Assembly: GCF_005405385.1 (NCBI RefSeq) | Contig: NZ_BJDY01000003.1 | Location: 1-64,000 of the forward strand | Direction: 5' to 3' | Length of the DNA: 64,000 nucleotides | Origin: Lactiplantibacillus mudanjiangensis | GTDB lineage: Bacteria > Bacillota > Bacilli > Lactobacillales > Lactobacillaceae | Shown here: one piece after another, positions 1-7,327 of the stretch | Layout of the letters: the number at the start of each line of letters is the position of its first letter | How positions within the stretch are numbered: position 1 is the first letter of the stretch | Translations under genes and position numbers: made by a program | Notes under the pieces: model-generated | Database searches by the model: none | What the model saw: only the letters and a program-made list of their open reading frames with translations | What the model was told of the DNA's origin: nothing

Positions 1-110
1 GCAAATGTTTGTTGTGCTAACCTAAGTTAGCAGACCCTACACATTTGATTTGTCGAAACTTTGTTCAGTTTTCAAAGGTCTAATTTGTTGGCTGATTACC
101 TCAACGCAAC
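1..110 (-). other. 5' leader of an rRNA operon (16S gene lies just outside the window)
   Basis: Read on the minus strand, this stretch contains a boxA-like segment CTTTGAAAACTGAAC (about 64-78), then AAATGTGTAGGGTC, the small hairpin GCTAACTTAGGTTAGC and AAACATTTGC at the window edge. From memory this order matches the leader found just upstream of 16S rRNA in lactobacilli. Three strong tandem promoters directly upstream support it. The 16S gene itself is not in the window, so the identity is inferred. Confidence 0.65.
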
Positions 111-116
111 TTAATC

Positions 117-145
117 ATCATAACATCTTAAGCATTTCATGTCAA
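117..145 (-). promoter_or_regulatory. Strong promoter, proximal of three tandem rrn promoters
   Basis: On the minus strand TTGACA (140-145) and TATGAT (117-122) are separated by exactly 17 bp. An A-rich tract lies just upstream of the -35 and may act as an UP element. It points left into the rRNA leader. Confidence 0.8.
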
Positions 146-207
146 CATCTTTTTTTTGAGAAGTAACAACTTAATTTGTTTTGGTTGCCGTTGCGACAAC
201 AGGAATA

Positions 208-236
208 ATCATAACAATCAATGAAGAAGTTGTCAA
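208..236 (-). promoter_or_regulatory. Strong promoter, middle of three tandem rrn promoters
   Basis: On the minus strand TTGACA (231-236) and TATGAT (208-213) are separated by 17 bp. Sequence and spacing match the proximal promoter, as expected for a stacked rRNA promoter region. Confidence 0.75.
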
Positions 237-295
237 CAACTAATTTCAATAATTTATTTTTGAATTCCTTGCCTGCCGTAGCAGCAACGTATACA

Positions 296-324
296 AATAT
301 ATCAATTTCGGTTATCCATGTCAA
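296..324 (-). promoter_or_regulatory. Strong promoter, distal of three tandem rrn promoters
   Basis: On the minus strand TTGACA (319-324) and TATATT (296-301) are separated by 17 bp, with an A/T-rich run upstream (330-360). It is the outermost of the three. Confidence 0.7.
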
Positions 325-426
325 CAACTTTTCAAAACTTTTTTCACTTTTTCGAAAACAGTCTCGTCAATCAATAGTTTCTTTCATATAATAGGCAGTA
401 ATCAGTATCAAGGAGGATGACGAAAT

Positions 427-933
427 TTGCTTGCATGGTTGCCTTTCATCATTAGTTCAATCGGTACTGGCATTGGTCTTATTTATCTCAGTCGCCAGTC
501 TGACTCTTTATTAATCAAGTTAAAGTGTTGCGCTTTGCTCGGCTTTATTTGGGTTTTAACTGGTATTTGTTATACCCCAACGGCTTATAATTTCAGTGGC
601 ACCGAGATCATTCACTATTTAGTATTTGGTCCGGTCAAGTTAACGCTAGTACCATTTCAACATCTCGACATTGAATTTTGGTTAAATGTGCTTTTAACCA
701 TGCCACTTGGTTTTTTGATTATTTGGAACTTTCCACACTGGTCGTGGCGACGACTCATTTTTATCGGACTGCTCACTGGTTTAACTTTAGAAACTGGGCA
801 ATTTATTTTAGATTGGCTTGTTCAAATTAATCGCTGGGTTGAAGTCGATGATGTGCTCACTAACTGGGCCGGCGTTATCATCGGTGGTGCCTTTAGTTAT
901 TGGCTAAATCGCCAAACCTGGTTTAAATGGTAA
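427..933 (+). CDS. VanZ family membrane protein
   Basis: This is a 168-residue membrane protein with about five hydrophobic segments. The middle segment NVLLTMPLGFL and the later E-TGQF...R-x-x-EVDDVL-TNWAG pattern are typical of the VanZ family. VanZ proteins are linked to teicoplanin resistance and surface lipid or glycopeptide interactions, but most members have no known role. Translation starts at TTG, chosen because AAGGAGG (410-416) lies 10 nt upstream and no ATG fits. It is monocistronic and ends at a strong shared terminator. Confidence 0.85.
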   Translation: MLAWLPFIISSIGTGIGLIYLSRQSDSLLIKLKCCALLGFIWVLTGICYTPTAYNFSGTEIIHYLVFGPVKLTLVPFQHLDIEFWLNVLLTMPLGFLIIWNFPHWSWRRLIFIGLLTGLTLETGQFILDWLVQINRWVEVDDVLTNWAGVIIGGAFSYWLNRQTWFKW

Positions 934-936
934 CAA

Positions 937-989
937 ACTAAAGAAGTGACGCCTATTCGCAAATGCGAAACAGGCGTCACTTCTTTAGT
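937..989. terminator. Bidirectional intrinsic terminator
   Basis: A perfect 18-bp inverted repeat (937-954 with 972-989) sits between two convergent genes, with T- and A-rich edges on both sides. It can end both the vanZ-like gene and the serine hydrolase. Confidence 0.9.
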
Positions 990-990
990 T

Positions 991-1980
991 TTAGCCTTCT
1001 TCGTCAAAGAACAGATCAAAGACATGTGCGCGATCTTGATTCCAAACTTGATTATCACTCGTTGGGTAAACACGATTCGTTAATAAGACCAATCCAATCT
1101 GGCGATCTAAATCAAACGCAATCGCAGGACCCGTGTAACCGGTATGGAAGTACTGATGTTTTCCTGGCCGACGTTCCCAGCCCAACGTTCGACCGTCAAC
1201 ATCGTATTCCCCTAACCAATCAAAGACATTTTCATCCAGGACCCGTTTACCTTGGTATTCACCAAAGTTCAACATCATCTCAACAAAAACGGTCAAATCA
1301 GTTAGTGTTGAGAATAACCCTGCATGACCACTCTCACCATTCAATAAGAAAGCTTTGTAATCATGAACTTGACCTTGAATTTGTCCTCGACGTGGGTCAA
1401 ACTCAGTCGGTACAAACCGAATCTTAGGCCGATTCAAATTGTAACCCGTATTGGTCATTGCCAATGGATAACAAACATGATCTTGAATACTTCGTGCGAG
1501 GGCGCCGTCAACCGTCCGGATGATCCAGCCTAGGATAATATAGCCTAAGTCAGAATATACAACTTTCTCACCCGGCTGATTGATTAATTTCGCCCCATAA
1601 ACTGCAGTAATTAAATCCTCACGATTCATTGCGGTTAAATGTTCAATATCCGCAGGTAACCCACTATTATGAAGTAAAAGATGTTTAATCGTAATTTCTG
1701 GGTGTTGAAACCCTGGTAAAAAGCGCGTTACCGAGTCTTCTAAACGAATCGTATGATCAGACAACAATTGGAAAATCCGTGTTGTGGTGGCAACCACTTT
1801 CGTCACCGAAGCTAAGTCATAAATCATCGAGGCATCTAAACCAATGCCAAATTCATCATTACCTTGCTTACCATGATAATATTGATCAATTCCCCGCGGG
1901 GTAATCAGCGCAAACGAGGCCCCAAAAATATCGCCGGCATCGATGCAGCTATCAAGATACTGTGTTATTTTTTTAATCAC
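991..1980 (-). CDS. Serine hydrolase, beta-lactamase/penicillin-binding-protein fold
   Basis: This 329-residue protein belongs to the class C beta-lactamase-like serine hydrolases. The nucleophile motif is S58-V-T-K61, the second motif is Y142-S-D (in place of YxN), and an HTG triad lies near the C terminus. No signal peptide is visible, so it is probably cytoplasmic and may be an esterase or D-amino-peptidase rather than a resistance enzyme. It starts at GTG with AAAGGTAGG upstream. It is divergent from the large RNA and shares the intergenic region with its promoter. Confidence 0.85.
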   Translation of the reverse strand: MIKKITQYLDSCIDAGDIFGASFALITPRGIDQYYHGKQGNDEFGIGLDASMIYDLASVTKVVATTTRIFQLLSDHTIRLEDSVTRFLPGFQHPEITIKHLLLHNSGLPADIEHLTAMNREDLITAVYGAKLINQPGEKVVYSDLGYIILGWIIRTVDGALARSIQDHVCYPLAMTNTGYNLNRPKIRFVPTEFDPRRGQIQGQVHDYKAFLLNGESGHAGLFSTLTDLTVFVEMMLNFGEYQGKRVLDENVFDWLGEYDVDGRTLGWERRPGKHQYFHTGYTGPAIAFDLDRQIGLVLLTNRVYPTSDNQVWNQDRAHVFDLFFDEEG

Positions 1981-2117
1981 TAGTCACGAGCCTACCTTTC
2001 ATAATGGTCGATGACGTTACTAGTCATGCCGTTTTAATTATTAATTACCCTTTTATCATAACGAAAACTCCCATAAAAGCAACGTTAACATCTTTTTTAA
2101 CATTTTAGCTCTTTATG

Positions 2118-2146
2118 TTGCAACCGCTTACATCGTGTGCTATTAT
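2118..2146 (+). promoter_or_regulatory. Promoter of the large structured RNA
   Basis: TTGCAA (2118-2123) and TATTAT (2141-2146) are separated by 17 bp. Transcription is expected to begin near 2152-2154, exactly where the 5' arm of the closing stem begins. Confidence 0.75.
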
Positions 2147-2151
2147 ACTAA

Positions 2152-2786
2152 GTGAGGAAAGGTAATAACCTCGTTAGCAAGCTTCTCAAATAAGTAGATA
2201 TCGTGGCAACGTTAGATATCTAGCTTCAAAAGCATTGGTCGTTACTGAGACCAGTTCAGGCGTCGCTAAGCGTTATCGGTTTAAAGCAAGTTGTAAATTT
2301 CTTTGAATGGCTGAACGTTGATCCTTGAATAAACAGTAACCGCAAGACGATTTAACCGGAGTTATCAAGACTATCTAGATTTTAACGATTTGTTAGGAAA
2401 CAGGTGTCGCCGATGACCAATTGTATGTTCCACTAGTACCAGGTTTTATCAGTTTCAATTGTTTCACAGTTCCATTGTAGCTTAGTATTAAAAGTTTAAA
2501 CGGAGGTGCATGTCTGTTACGAAGACATTCCTAAGTTTTAAACGCGAGTTCGACTTTCGTTAAAACCCGTTTGATGAGTCACGAATCAAGTAATTGATTA
2601 CTTTTGATCGACTAAAGCAGATAGATACAACAAGTACGGGTTAGTCCGTTAGAAGTTGGACGCACGTAAAATTGAATAGCATGAAGGTGTAACACATTAA
2701 GAACAATGAACAACGTGTTCTTGCTAACCAAGGTTATTCCTCATAAATGGGACTCAAGCACGAGAAGCCTTGAGTCCTATTTTTTT
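2152..2786 (+). ncRNA. Large structured non-coding RNA, possible ROOL-class
   Basis: About 635 nt without a credible reading frame, with a promoter at one end and an intrinsic terminator at the other. The two ends pair over some 550 nt: 2152-2157 with 2739-2744, 2164-2171 with 2731-2738, and 2173-2181 with 2720-2728, which is 23 bp in all with small bulges. Local helices inside include 2195-2202/2215-2222, an ATGTCT/AGACAT hairpin near 2510-2530, a GTTTTAAACG/CGTTAAAAC hairpin near 2534-2566 enclosed by AAACGG/CCGTTT, and a nested TACG..GTCC/GGAC..CGTA stem near 2635-2668. Size, the ornate architecture and the host fit the ROOL or GOLLD giant RNA classes of Firmicutes; ~600 nt favours ROOL. 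The class assignment is inference, while its existence as a discrete structured RNA is directly supported. It is not inside a visible prophage. Confidence 0.8.
2750..2786 (+). terminator. Intrinsic terminator of the large RNA
   Basis: GGACTCAAG (2750-2758) pairs with CTTGAGTCC (2769-2777) and is followed by a T tract (2780-2786). Confidence 0.9.
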
Positions 2787-2827
2787 GCTTATTTTTAAAT
2801 TCAATTCATCAAGGAGTTAAAAAAACC

Positions 2828-3748
2828 ATGAAAATGATTACTTTAGGCCCAACGACACGGCAAGTTTCCGCTGTTGCGCTGGGCGTTATGCGCATGAATG
2901 CCCTCACCGCTGAACAAGCAACGACCATTTTAAAAACCGCCGTTGATCAGGGCATTAATTATATTGATACCGCCGATATTTATGGTGGTGGTCAGTCTTC
3001 AACGCTACTTGGAACCGCAATTAAGCAGTCCCACTTAGCACGTGACCAATTTTATTTGCAATCTAAAGGTGGCATCGTTCCTGGCAAACGTTACGACATT
3101 TCAAAAGAACATTTAATTGCTAGTGTTGACGCCGAATTACAGCGGTTAGGCGTCGATTATCTTGACACCTTCCTGCTCCATCGGCCGGACGCTTTAATGG
3201 ACCCTGCTGAAGTTGCCGCAGCTTTTGATGACTTACAAGCAACTGGGAAAGTGCGCTACTTTGGGGTGTCCAACTTTAATCCTCAGCAAGTTGACTTACT
3301 GCAAGCAGCGGTTTCACAAAAACTCATCATTAATCAATTACAATTTGGCCTCATGCATACCGGCGCTATTGATTTTGGGTTCCATACTAATATGCAAGAC
3401 GAACGTAGCATCAACCATGATGGTGGCATCATTGAATATTCACGTTTACACCAGATGACCATTCAAGCGTGGTCACCTTATCAATATGGCACCTTTGCTG
3501 GGATATTCTTGGATAATCCTAAGTTTCCTGAACTCAACGCCGCCTTGCAAACGTTAGCCGATACTTACAACACAACTAAAGGTGCCATTGCAACAGCTTG
3601 GATTCTACGACATCCGGCTCACTTCCAAGTTATCTTAGGGACCATGAATCCGACTCATTTAACTGAAAATGCTGCCGGAACTGAGGTAACGCTTAGTCGT
3701 CAAGACTGGTACGACTTATACTTAGCTGCCGGACATGACTTACCCTAA
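2828..3748 (+). CDS. Aldo/keto reductase
   Basis: A 306-residue NAD(P)H-dependent oxidoreductase of the aldo/keto reductase superfamily, a TIM-barrel enzyme that reduces aldehydes or ketones. The catalytic tetrad is visible: D47 in IDTAD, Y52 in IYGGG, K80 in QSKGG and H118 in LLHRP. The overall pattern resembles the YdhF-type group. The ATG start is preceded by AAGGAG (2811-2816). It follows the RNA terminator, so it probably has its own promoter or depends on read-through. The substrate cannot be told from sequence. Confidence 0.88.
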   Translation: MKMITLGPTTRQVSAVALGVMRMNALTAEQATTILKTAVDQGINYIDTADIYGGGQSSTLLGTAIKQSHLARDQFYLQSKGGIVPGKRYDISKEHLIASVDAELQRLGVDYLDTFLLHRPDALMDPAEVAAAFDDLQATGKVRYFGVSNFNPQQVDLLQAAVSQKLIINQLQFGLMHTGAIDFGFHTNMQDERSINHDGGIIEYSRLHQMTIQAWSPYQYGTFAGIFLDNPKFPELNAALQTLADTYNTTKGAIATAWILRHPAHFQVILGTMNPTHLTENAAGTEVTLSRQDWYDLYLAAGHDLP

Positions 3749-3793
3749 TGAGCTAAAAACGGGTACAAAACAATATCATAGTTGTTACCACAA

Positions 3794-3824
3794 AAAAGTT
3801 TGGGCCTTGTCTCAAACTTTTTTT
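3794..3824 (+). terminator. Intrinsic terminator after aldo/keto reductase
   Basis: AAGTTTG (3796-3802) pairs with CAAACTT (3813-3819), followed by a run of T. Confidence 0.75.
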
Positions 3825-4001
3825 GATCAATTGACTCCTTCAACATCAATCACCCTAACCCACCAATTCTTAAATCTAAAGAAAGTTAGGCTTTTATATT
3901 TCGAGTTTGACCAAAAATGCGCTATCATTAAAGGTATAAAACTTAGCTATCATACAATTATAAAGTTAATCGTTAAGACCATGCTTAAAGGGAGCCCTGC
4001 C

Positions 4002-4421
4002 ATGCCAAAATTCAACATTACACTCATCAGCCCTAAACGCGCTAAAGCGATGCTGACAGAATATAAAGAACAACGTAAAAATTCCGTCCCACACTTAGCT
4101 CATCCGGGTCGTTACATTTTACCGGACTACAAGCTAACCCGACGACGGGCAGCCTTTAAAATCGTTAAACATACCTTTTTAACGCCGCATTATAAATCTT
4201 ACGTGGCTTTAGATTCTGATAACGGCCATACACTCTGGTTACATAACTTTGGTTCACTAACAGAAGCTTTGTTCTGGCTAGAGACTGGCTTAAAAATCAG
4301 TGATACTGATTCACATTCGAACTATAAAGAATGGGTGTCCAAGCACATTGATGAAATCGAAACCTTCAAAACGGCTTTGCGGGACCGTAAAAAAGCTAAA
4401 TCTCAAAAAGCCACAAAATAA
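4002..4421 (+). CDS. Conserved hypothetical protein, basic and cytosolic
   Basis: A 139-residue protein I do not recognise. The reading frame is open much further upstream, but that part covers a terminator. The ATG at 4002 is chosen because AAAGGGAG (3987-3994) is well spaced before it. The protein is rich in Lys, Arg and His, has no membrane segment, and ends in a Lys-rich tail (DRKKAKSQKATK), which could suggest nucleic-acid contact. It stands alone between two terminators. Confidence 0.7.
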   Translation: MPKFNITLISPKRAKAMLTEYKEQRKNSVPHLAHPGRYILPDYKLTRRRAAFKIVKHTFLTPHYKSYVALDSDNGHTLWLHNFGSLTEALFWLETGLKISDTDSHSNYKEWVSKHIDEIETFKTALRDRKKAKSQKATK

Positions 4422-4427
4422 CCAGCA

Positions 4428-4463
4428 AAAAAGACATGACCATTAGTGATCATGTCTTTTTTT
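4428..4463 (+). terminator. Intrinsic terminator
   Basis: AAGACATGA (4431-4439) pairs with TCATGTCTT (4450-4458), followed by a T run. Confidence 0.85.
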
Positions 4464-4481
4464 ATTCCCCATATCACGAAC

Positions 4482-4709
4482 CTATATCCCTTTTGACCTT
4501 GAGCCAAACTGCAATGGCGTTACCCGCTTAAACATCCCCATGCGTACGCCAACTTGCCAACGCACTGGCATTTGCTTAGCAACTGTGGTCGGTTGCTCGA
4601 ATTGCCATGACTGACCTAACGTTGGTAAGTCCCGCACGCTGCGTTCAGTTGAACCGCCTAAGACCAGGCTAAATCCTAAAACTACCATTGTTTTGGTTCC
4701 TAACCGCAT
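4482..4709 (-). CDS. Small hypothetical protein, possible signal or membrane segment
   Basis: A 75-residue reading frame starting at ATG 4709, with AGGTGGG a few bases upstream. The N terminus (MRLGTKTMVVLGFSLVLGG) looks like a short hydrophobic or signal segment, and the rest is polar and basic. No family is recognised. It could also be a remnant of a longer secreted protein or a chance frame, hence the low confidence. Confidence 0.35.
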   Translation of the reverse strand: MRLGTKTMVVLGFSLVLGGSTERSVRDLPTLGQSWQFEQPTTVAKQMPVRWQVGVRMGMFKRVTPLQFGSRSKGI

Positions 4710-4820
4710 CCCGATACCCACCTAACTATTCATTTGACTTACGCCTTGAGTATAGTGAGCCATTGTAAAGTTCCGGTATTGAAAACGTAAATTTCGAGTT
4801 TCATTTCTGTAAAGACTATC

Positions 4821-4854
4821 AAAAAAAGAGCCGCGACAAACGTCGCAGCTCTTT
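4821..4854 (-). terminator. Intrinsic terminator of the BCCT gene
   Basis: On the minus strand AGAGCTGCGAC pairs with GTCGCGGCTCT and is followed by seven T. Confidence 0.9.
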
Positions 4855-4877
4855 AGTGTCTCCAAATCATGATTAAC

Positions 4878-6494
4878 TTAGTCAGTCTCTGAGGCCGACT
4901 TACCGACTGCCCGCCGTTCGCGCGCATAATCGGTCTTCGTCGAAATTTCAACATCTCGAGCCAACTGTTGCCGCCGAGCCTTGGCAGTGGCTTTAGCTTG
5001 CGCTTTAGCCGCTTCTTTGACTGGATCCGTCGATAAATCATGATAGATCGAGTACAACAAGACCAGACAAACCGCAATCAGTGGAAAACCTGACATTGCA
5101 CAAATCGACTGAATGGCTTTAAAACCACCGACCGTCACTAACCCTAGCGAGAAGAGCAAGAAGATAACAACCCAGCTCATCCGATTAAAACGACTCGGTT
5201 GTTCACCCACTGCCAATTCTTTACTCGTAAATGATGACGTGATGAACGCAAATGATGACACCGTGGTGGCCAAAAAGATGAAACATGATAGACAATACAA
5301 AACCAACATAATCATCTTCAATGGCAATGTCGTTAAGACCGCTGCAATTACCGCAGCTTGACCTTGAGTGTTCAAAATGTGAACCAAATTAACAATCCCC
5401 ATCTTTTGCAAGTACAAGGCATAACCACCTAAAACGGCATAGAAACTGACACAACCAAGCGAGCCCCATAAGAGCATCCCGCCTAAGACCTGACGAATCG
5501 TCCGACCGCGTGAGATCCGGGCAATAAATAAGCCCATCACTGGCATAAAGGATAACCACCAGCCCCAATAGAAGATCGTTTGACTTTGCATCGCGGTCAT
5601 CGGACCATTAGCCGCCGTATTGAAACTCATGCTAACAAATTTATTAATAAACAGACCAATACTGTTGGTTTCTGAATTTAAAATATAAACGGTGGGACCT
5701 ACTAGTAAAACGACCACTAAAAAGCCAATCGCCAACCAAATATGGGCCGAACTCAGCCGGCCAATCCCACGTTTGAGGCCATTAAAGACGGCCAACGCAA
5801 AGATCACAAATAAAATCGCGAATAAACCTAACTTCAAGGTCATCGTATCAGGAATCCCAGTGACAGTACTCAAAACTTTGGAAATGACTGGAATTTCCAT
5901 ACCGACAGAAGTTCCGACACCACCCATAATCCCAATAACGACTAAAAAGTCGACCAGATTACGAGCAACCCGCTTAGCCAAGCTTTGGCCTTCCAAGACT
6001 GAAATCGCCGCACTCAACCGTTGAACCTTGACGTGCTTAACATACATTGCATAGGCAATTCCAATGGTGGCCGGCGCAAACATCATCCACGCCATGGGTC
6101 CCCAGTTGAACTGGCCTAACATATGCGCATAATTATACGCTGTATTTGAAAACGGCTTAGCGCCGAATGATGGACTTTGTAAATAGCGTAAGGGGTCCAC
6201 GATACTCAACATTAAAATGCTGGCATCAATCCCAGTGGCATAAACCATGCTCCCCCAATGGAACGTTGAGAATTCTGGCTTATCATTAGGGCCACCGAGT
6301 TTTGTTTTCCCAAACTTACTTAATCCTAAGTAAATGAAAAAGATAAAGTTGATGACATAGACCAACATGTACAACCAGCTCATATTACTGGTTAACCAGG
6401 TTAAGATTGACGTTAACCCCGTTTCTAACGACTTACCCCCGACGAGTAACACGACGGACGCGAGCGCGAAGAGCGCAATCGTTGGTAAATACAC
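4878..6494 (-). CDS. BCCT-family transporter (betaine/carnitine/choline type)
   Basis: A 538-residue secondary transporter with about 12 membrane segments. The family signature is visible as FFIYLGLSKFG, FHWGSMVYATGID, the Trp-rich IFYWGWWLSFMPVMGLFIARISRG, and FLATTVSSFAFITSSF. It likely imports a quaternary ammonium osmolyte driven by Na+ or H+. The C-terminal tail is charged and Ala/Lys/Arg-rich. The listed start is GTG 6494, but coding continues upstream in frame as IDWW and KSKN with no ATG, GTG or TTG. A ribosome site AGAGGA lies near 6552-6557, so the true start may be a rare codon such as ATT near 6524. An insertion remnant abuts this point. Confidence 0.85.
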   Translation of the reverse strand: MYLPTIALFALASVVLLVGGKSLETGLTSILTWLTSNMSWLYMLVYVINFIFFIYLGLSKFGKTKLGGPNDKPEFSTFHWGSMVYATGIDASILMLSIVDPLRYLQSPSFGAKPFSNTAYNYAHMLGQFNWGPMAWMMFAPATIGIAYAMYVKHVKVQRLSAAISVLEGQSLAKRVARNLVDFLVVIGIMGGVGTSVGMEIPVISKVLSTVTGIPDTMTLKLGLFAILFVIFALAVFNGLKRGIGRLSSAHIWLAIGFLVVVLLVGPTVYILNSETNSIGLFINKFVSMSFNTAANGPMTAMQSQTIFYWGWWLSFMPVMGLFIARISRGRTIRQVLGGMLLWGSLGCVSFYAVLGGYALYLQKMGIVNLVHILNTQGQAAVIAAVLTTLPLKMIMLVLYCLSCFIFLATTVSSFAFITSSFTSKELAVGEQPSRFNRMSWVVIFLLFSLGLVTVGGFKAIQSICAMSGFPLIAVCLVLLYSIYHDLSTDPVKEAAKAQAKATAKARRQQLARDVEISTKTDYARERRAVGKSASETD

Positions 6495-6559
6495 CCACCA
6501 ATCAATATTCTTACTTTTTAAAATAGCAAACCTGCTACTGAAAATATCCTCTCGATATC

Positions 6560-6905
6560 AAAAAATTTCGTGGTTCACCCTCCCAGCTCAATCAACTGGG
6601 AGTCCCCACGCGTTAATTTCCGACTAGCAATCGGTACACCCCTGCGAAAAAGCTTCGCAGCACTCAGTACCCTTAGTTTTAATAAGGTAAACGGCTTGCA
6701 GTTCTAGCTCGGTTTGTGCTATCTCAAAATCAGTAGCAGAATTTCCTTCTTTCCGTTGGGTGAGCTAAAACTACGCCATACTGACAAAACTAGTTAAATT
6801 GCATCATCACCATTGGCAGTCGCCAATGCTTTAGCGCTGATAGCCGCATGTTGTGGTCAACTGACCGCTAACACACCATGTAACTATACATAGTTACCGT
6901 ATCTT
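6560..6905 (-). mobile_element. Hairpin-rich IS200/IS605-like remnant (omega-RNA-like right end)
   Basis: A gene-free stretch with at least six successive hairpins: CGTGG..CTCCCAG/CTGGGAG..CCACG (6569-6610), CCGA/TCGG (6620-6634), CTGCGAA/TTCGCAG (6642-6660), CATTGGC/GCCAATG (6811-6828), TGTT..GGTC/GACC..AACA (6850-6873) and GTAACTAT/ATAGTTAC (6880-6897). The terminal hairpin followed by GGGTGAACCACG and a T-rich end resembles, from memory, right ends of IS200/IS605 elements whose transcripts form guide RNAs for TnpB or IscB. No transposase or tnpB reading frame is present, so it would be a non-autonomous or solo element. It ends directly before the BCCT ribosome site. Confidence 0.4.
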
Positions 6906-6978
6906 GCTAATGAAAAACCCCCTTGAATTCAGATACGTCATTTGTAAAGTGGGCGTCATGATCGGCCCCATAATACAC

Positions 6979-7075
6979 AAAAAGTCGCACGACAGGGTAA
7001 CAAGTTACCACCTGTACAGCGCGACGTCTTATACAAATGCTGATTTCAGTATTTTCTGATATATCTGAATGTTCA
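6979..7075 (-). ncRNA. Putative small RNA or attenuated BCCT leader
   Basis: About 97 nt lie between a promoter (7082-7109) and a strong intrinsic terminator. The terminator hairpin on the minus strand nests GTCGC/GCGAC, ACAGG/CCTGT and GGTAAC/GTTACC, followed by TTTTT (6979-6983). No ORF lies between. The ends CATTTGTA (6939-6946) and TACAAATG (7032-7039) also form an inverted repeat, so the unit could instead be a small MITE-like insertion. Confidence 0.45.
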
Positions 7076-7081
7076 CTTATA

Positions 7082-7109
7082 ACTATACTAGCATTAGAAA
7101 ATAATTCAA
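7082..7109 (-). promoter_or_regulatory. Promoter for putative sRNA/BCCT leader
   Basis: On the minus strand TTGAAT (7104-7109) and TATAGT (7082-7087) are separated by 16 bp, pointing towards the terminator hairpin at 6979-7025 and the BCCT gene. Confidence 0.5.
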
Positions 7110-7327
7110 ATTGCCGGTTTTTCGGGGTTTAAAGCCTATCATGAAAGGCCTGAGACCATTTTTCAGTCGTCAAAAAAGGCCAATCTTTCTGAAAATTAAT
7201 CATCATTTGCGCAAATTATTAAAATTACTTTAGAATCATTATTATCTGTTTGAATTTCAATCGTTTCATGCTATCCTTGCTATAAGTATAAAGGAATCGG
7301 TTTCATGATGTAAAGGAGGAGACCACA

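Noticed and set aside
142-327. Minus-strand reading frame of 61 codons in the rRNA promoter region
   Set aside because: It covers the tandem promoters, has no ribosome site, and is Cys/Asn-rich chance sequence.
963-1427. Plus-strand 154-codon frame
   Set aside because: Antisense shadow of the serine hydrolase; begins inside the terminator and has no ribosome site.
2152-2786. Decayed protein gene or tmRNA/RNase P
   Set aside because: Stops in all frames; no tmRNA tag frame, tRNA-like end or RNase P core found; terminal pairing and terminator fit a distinct RNA.
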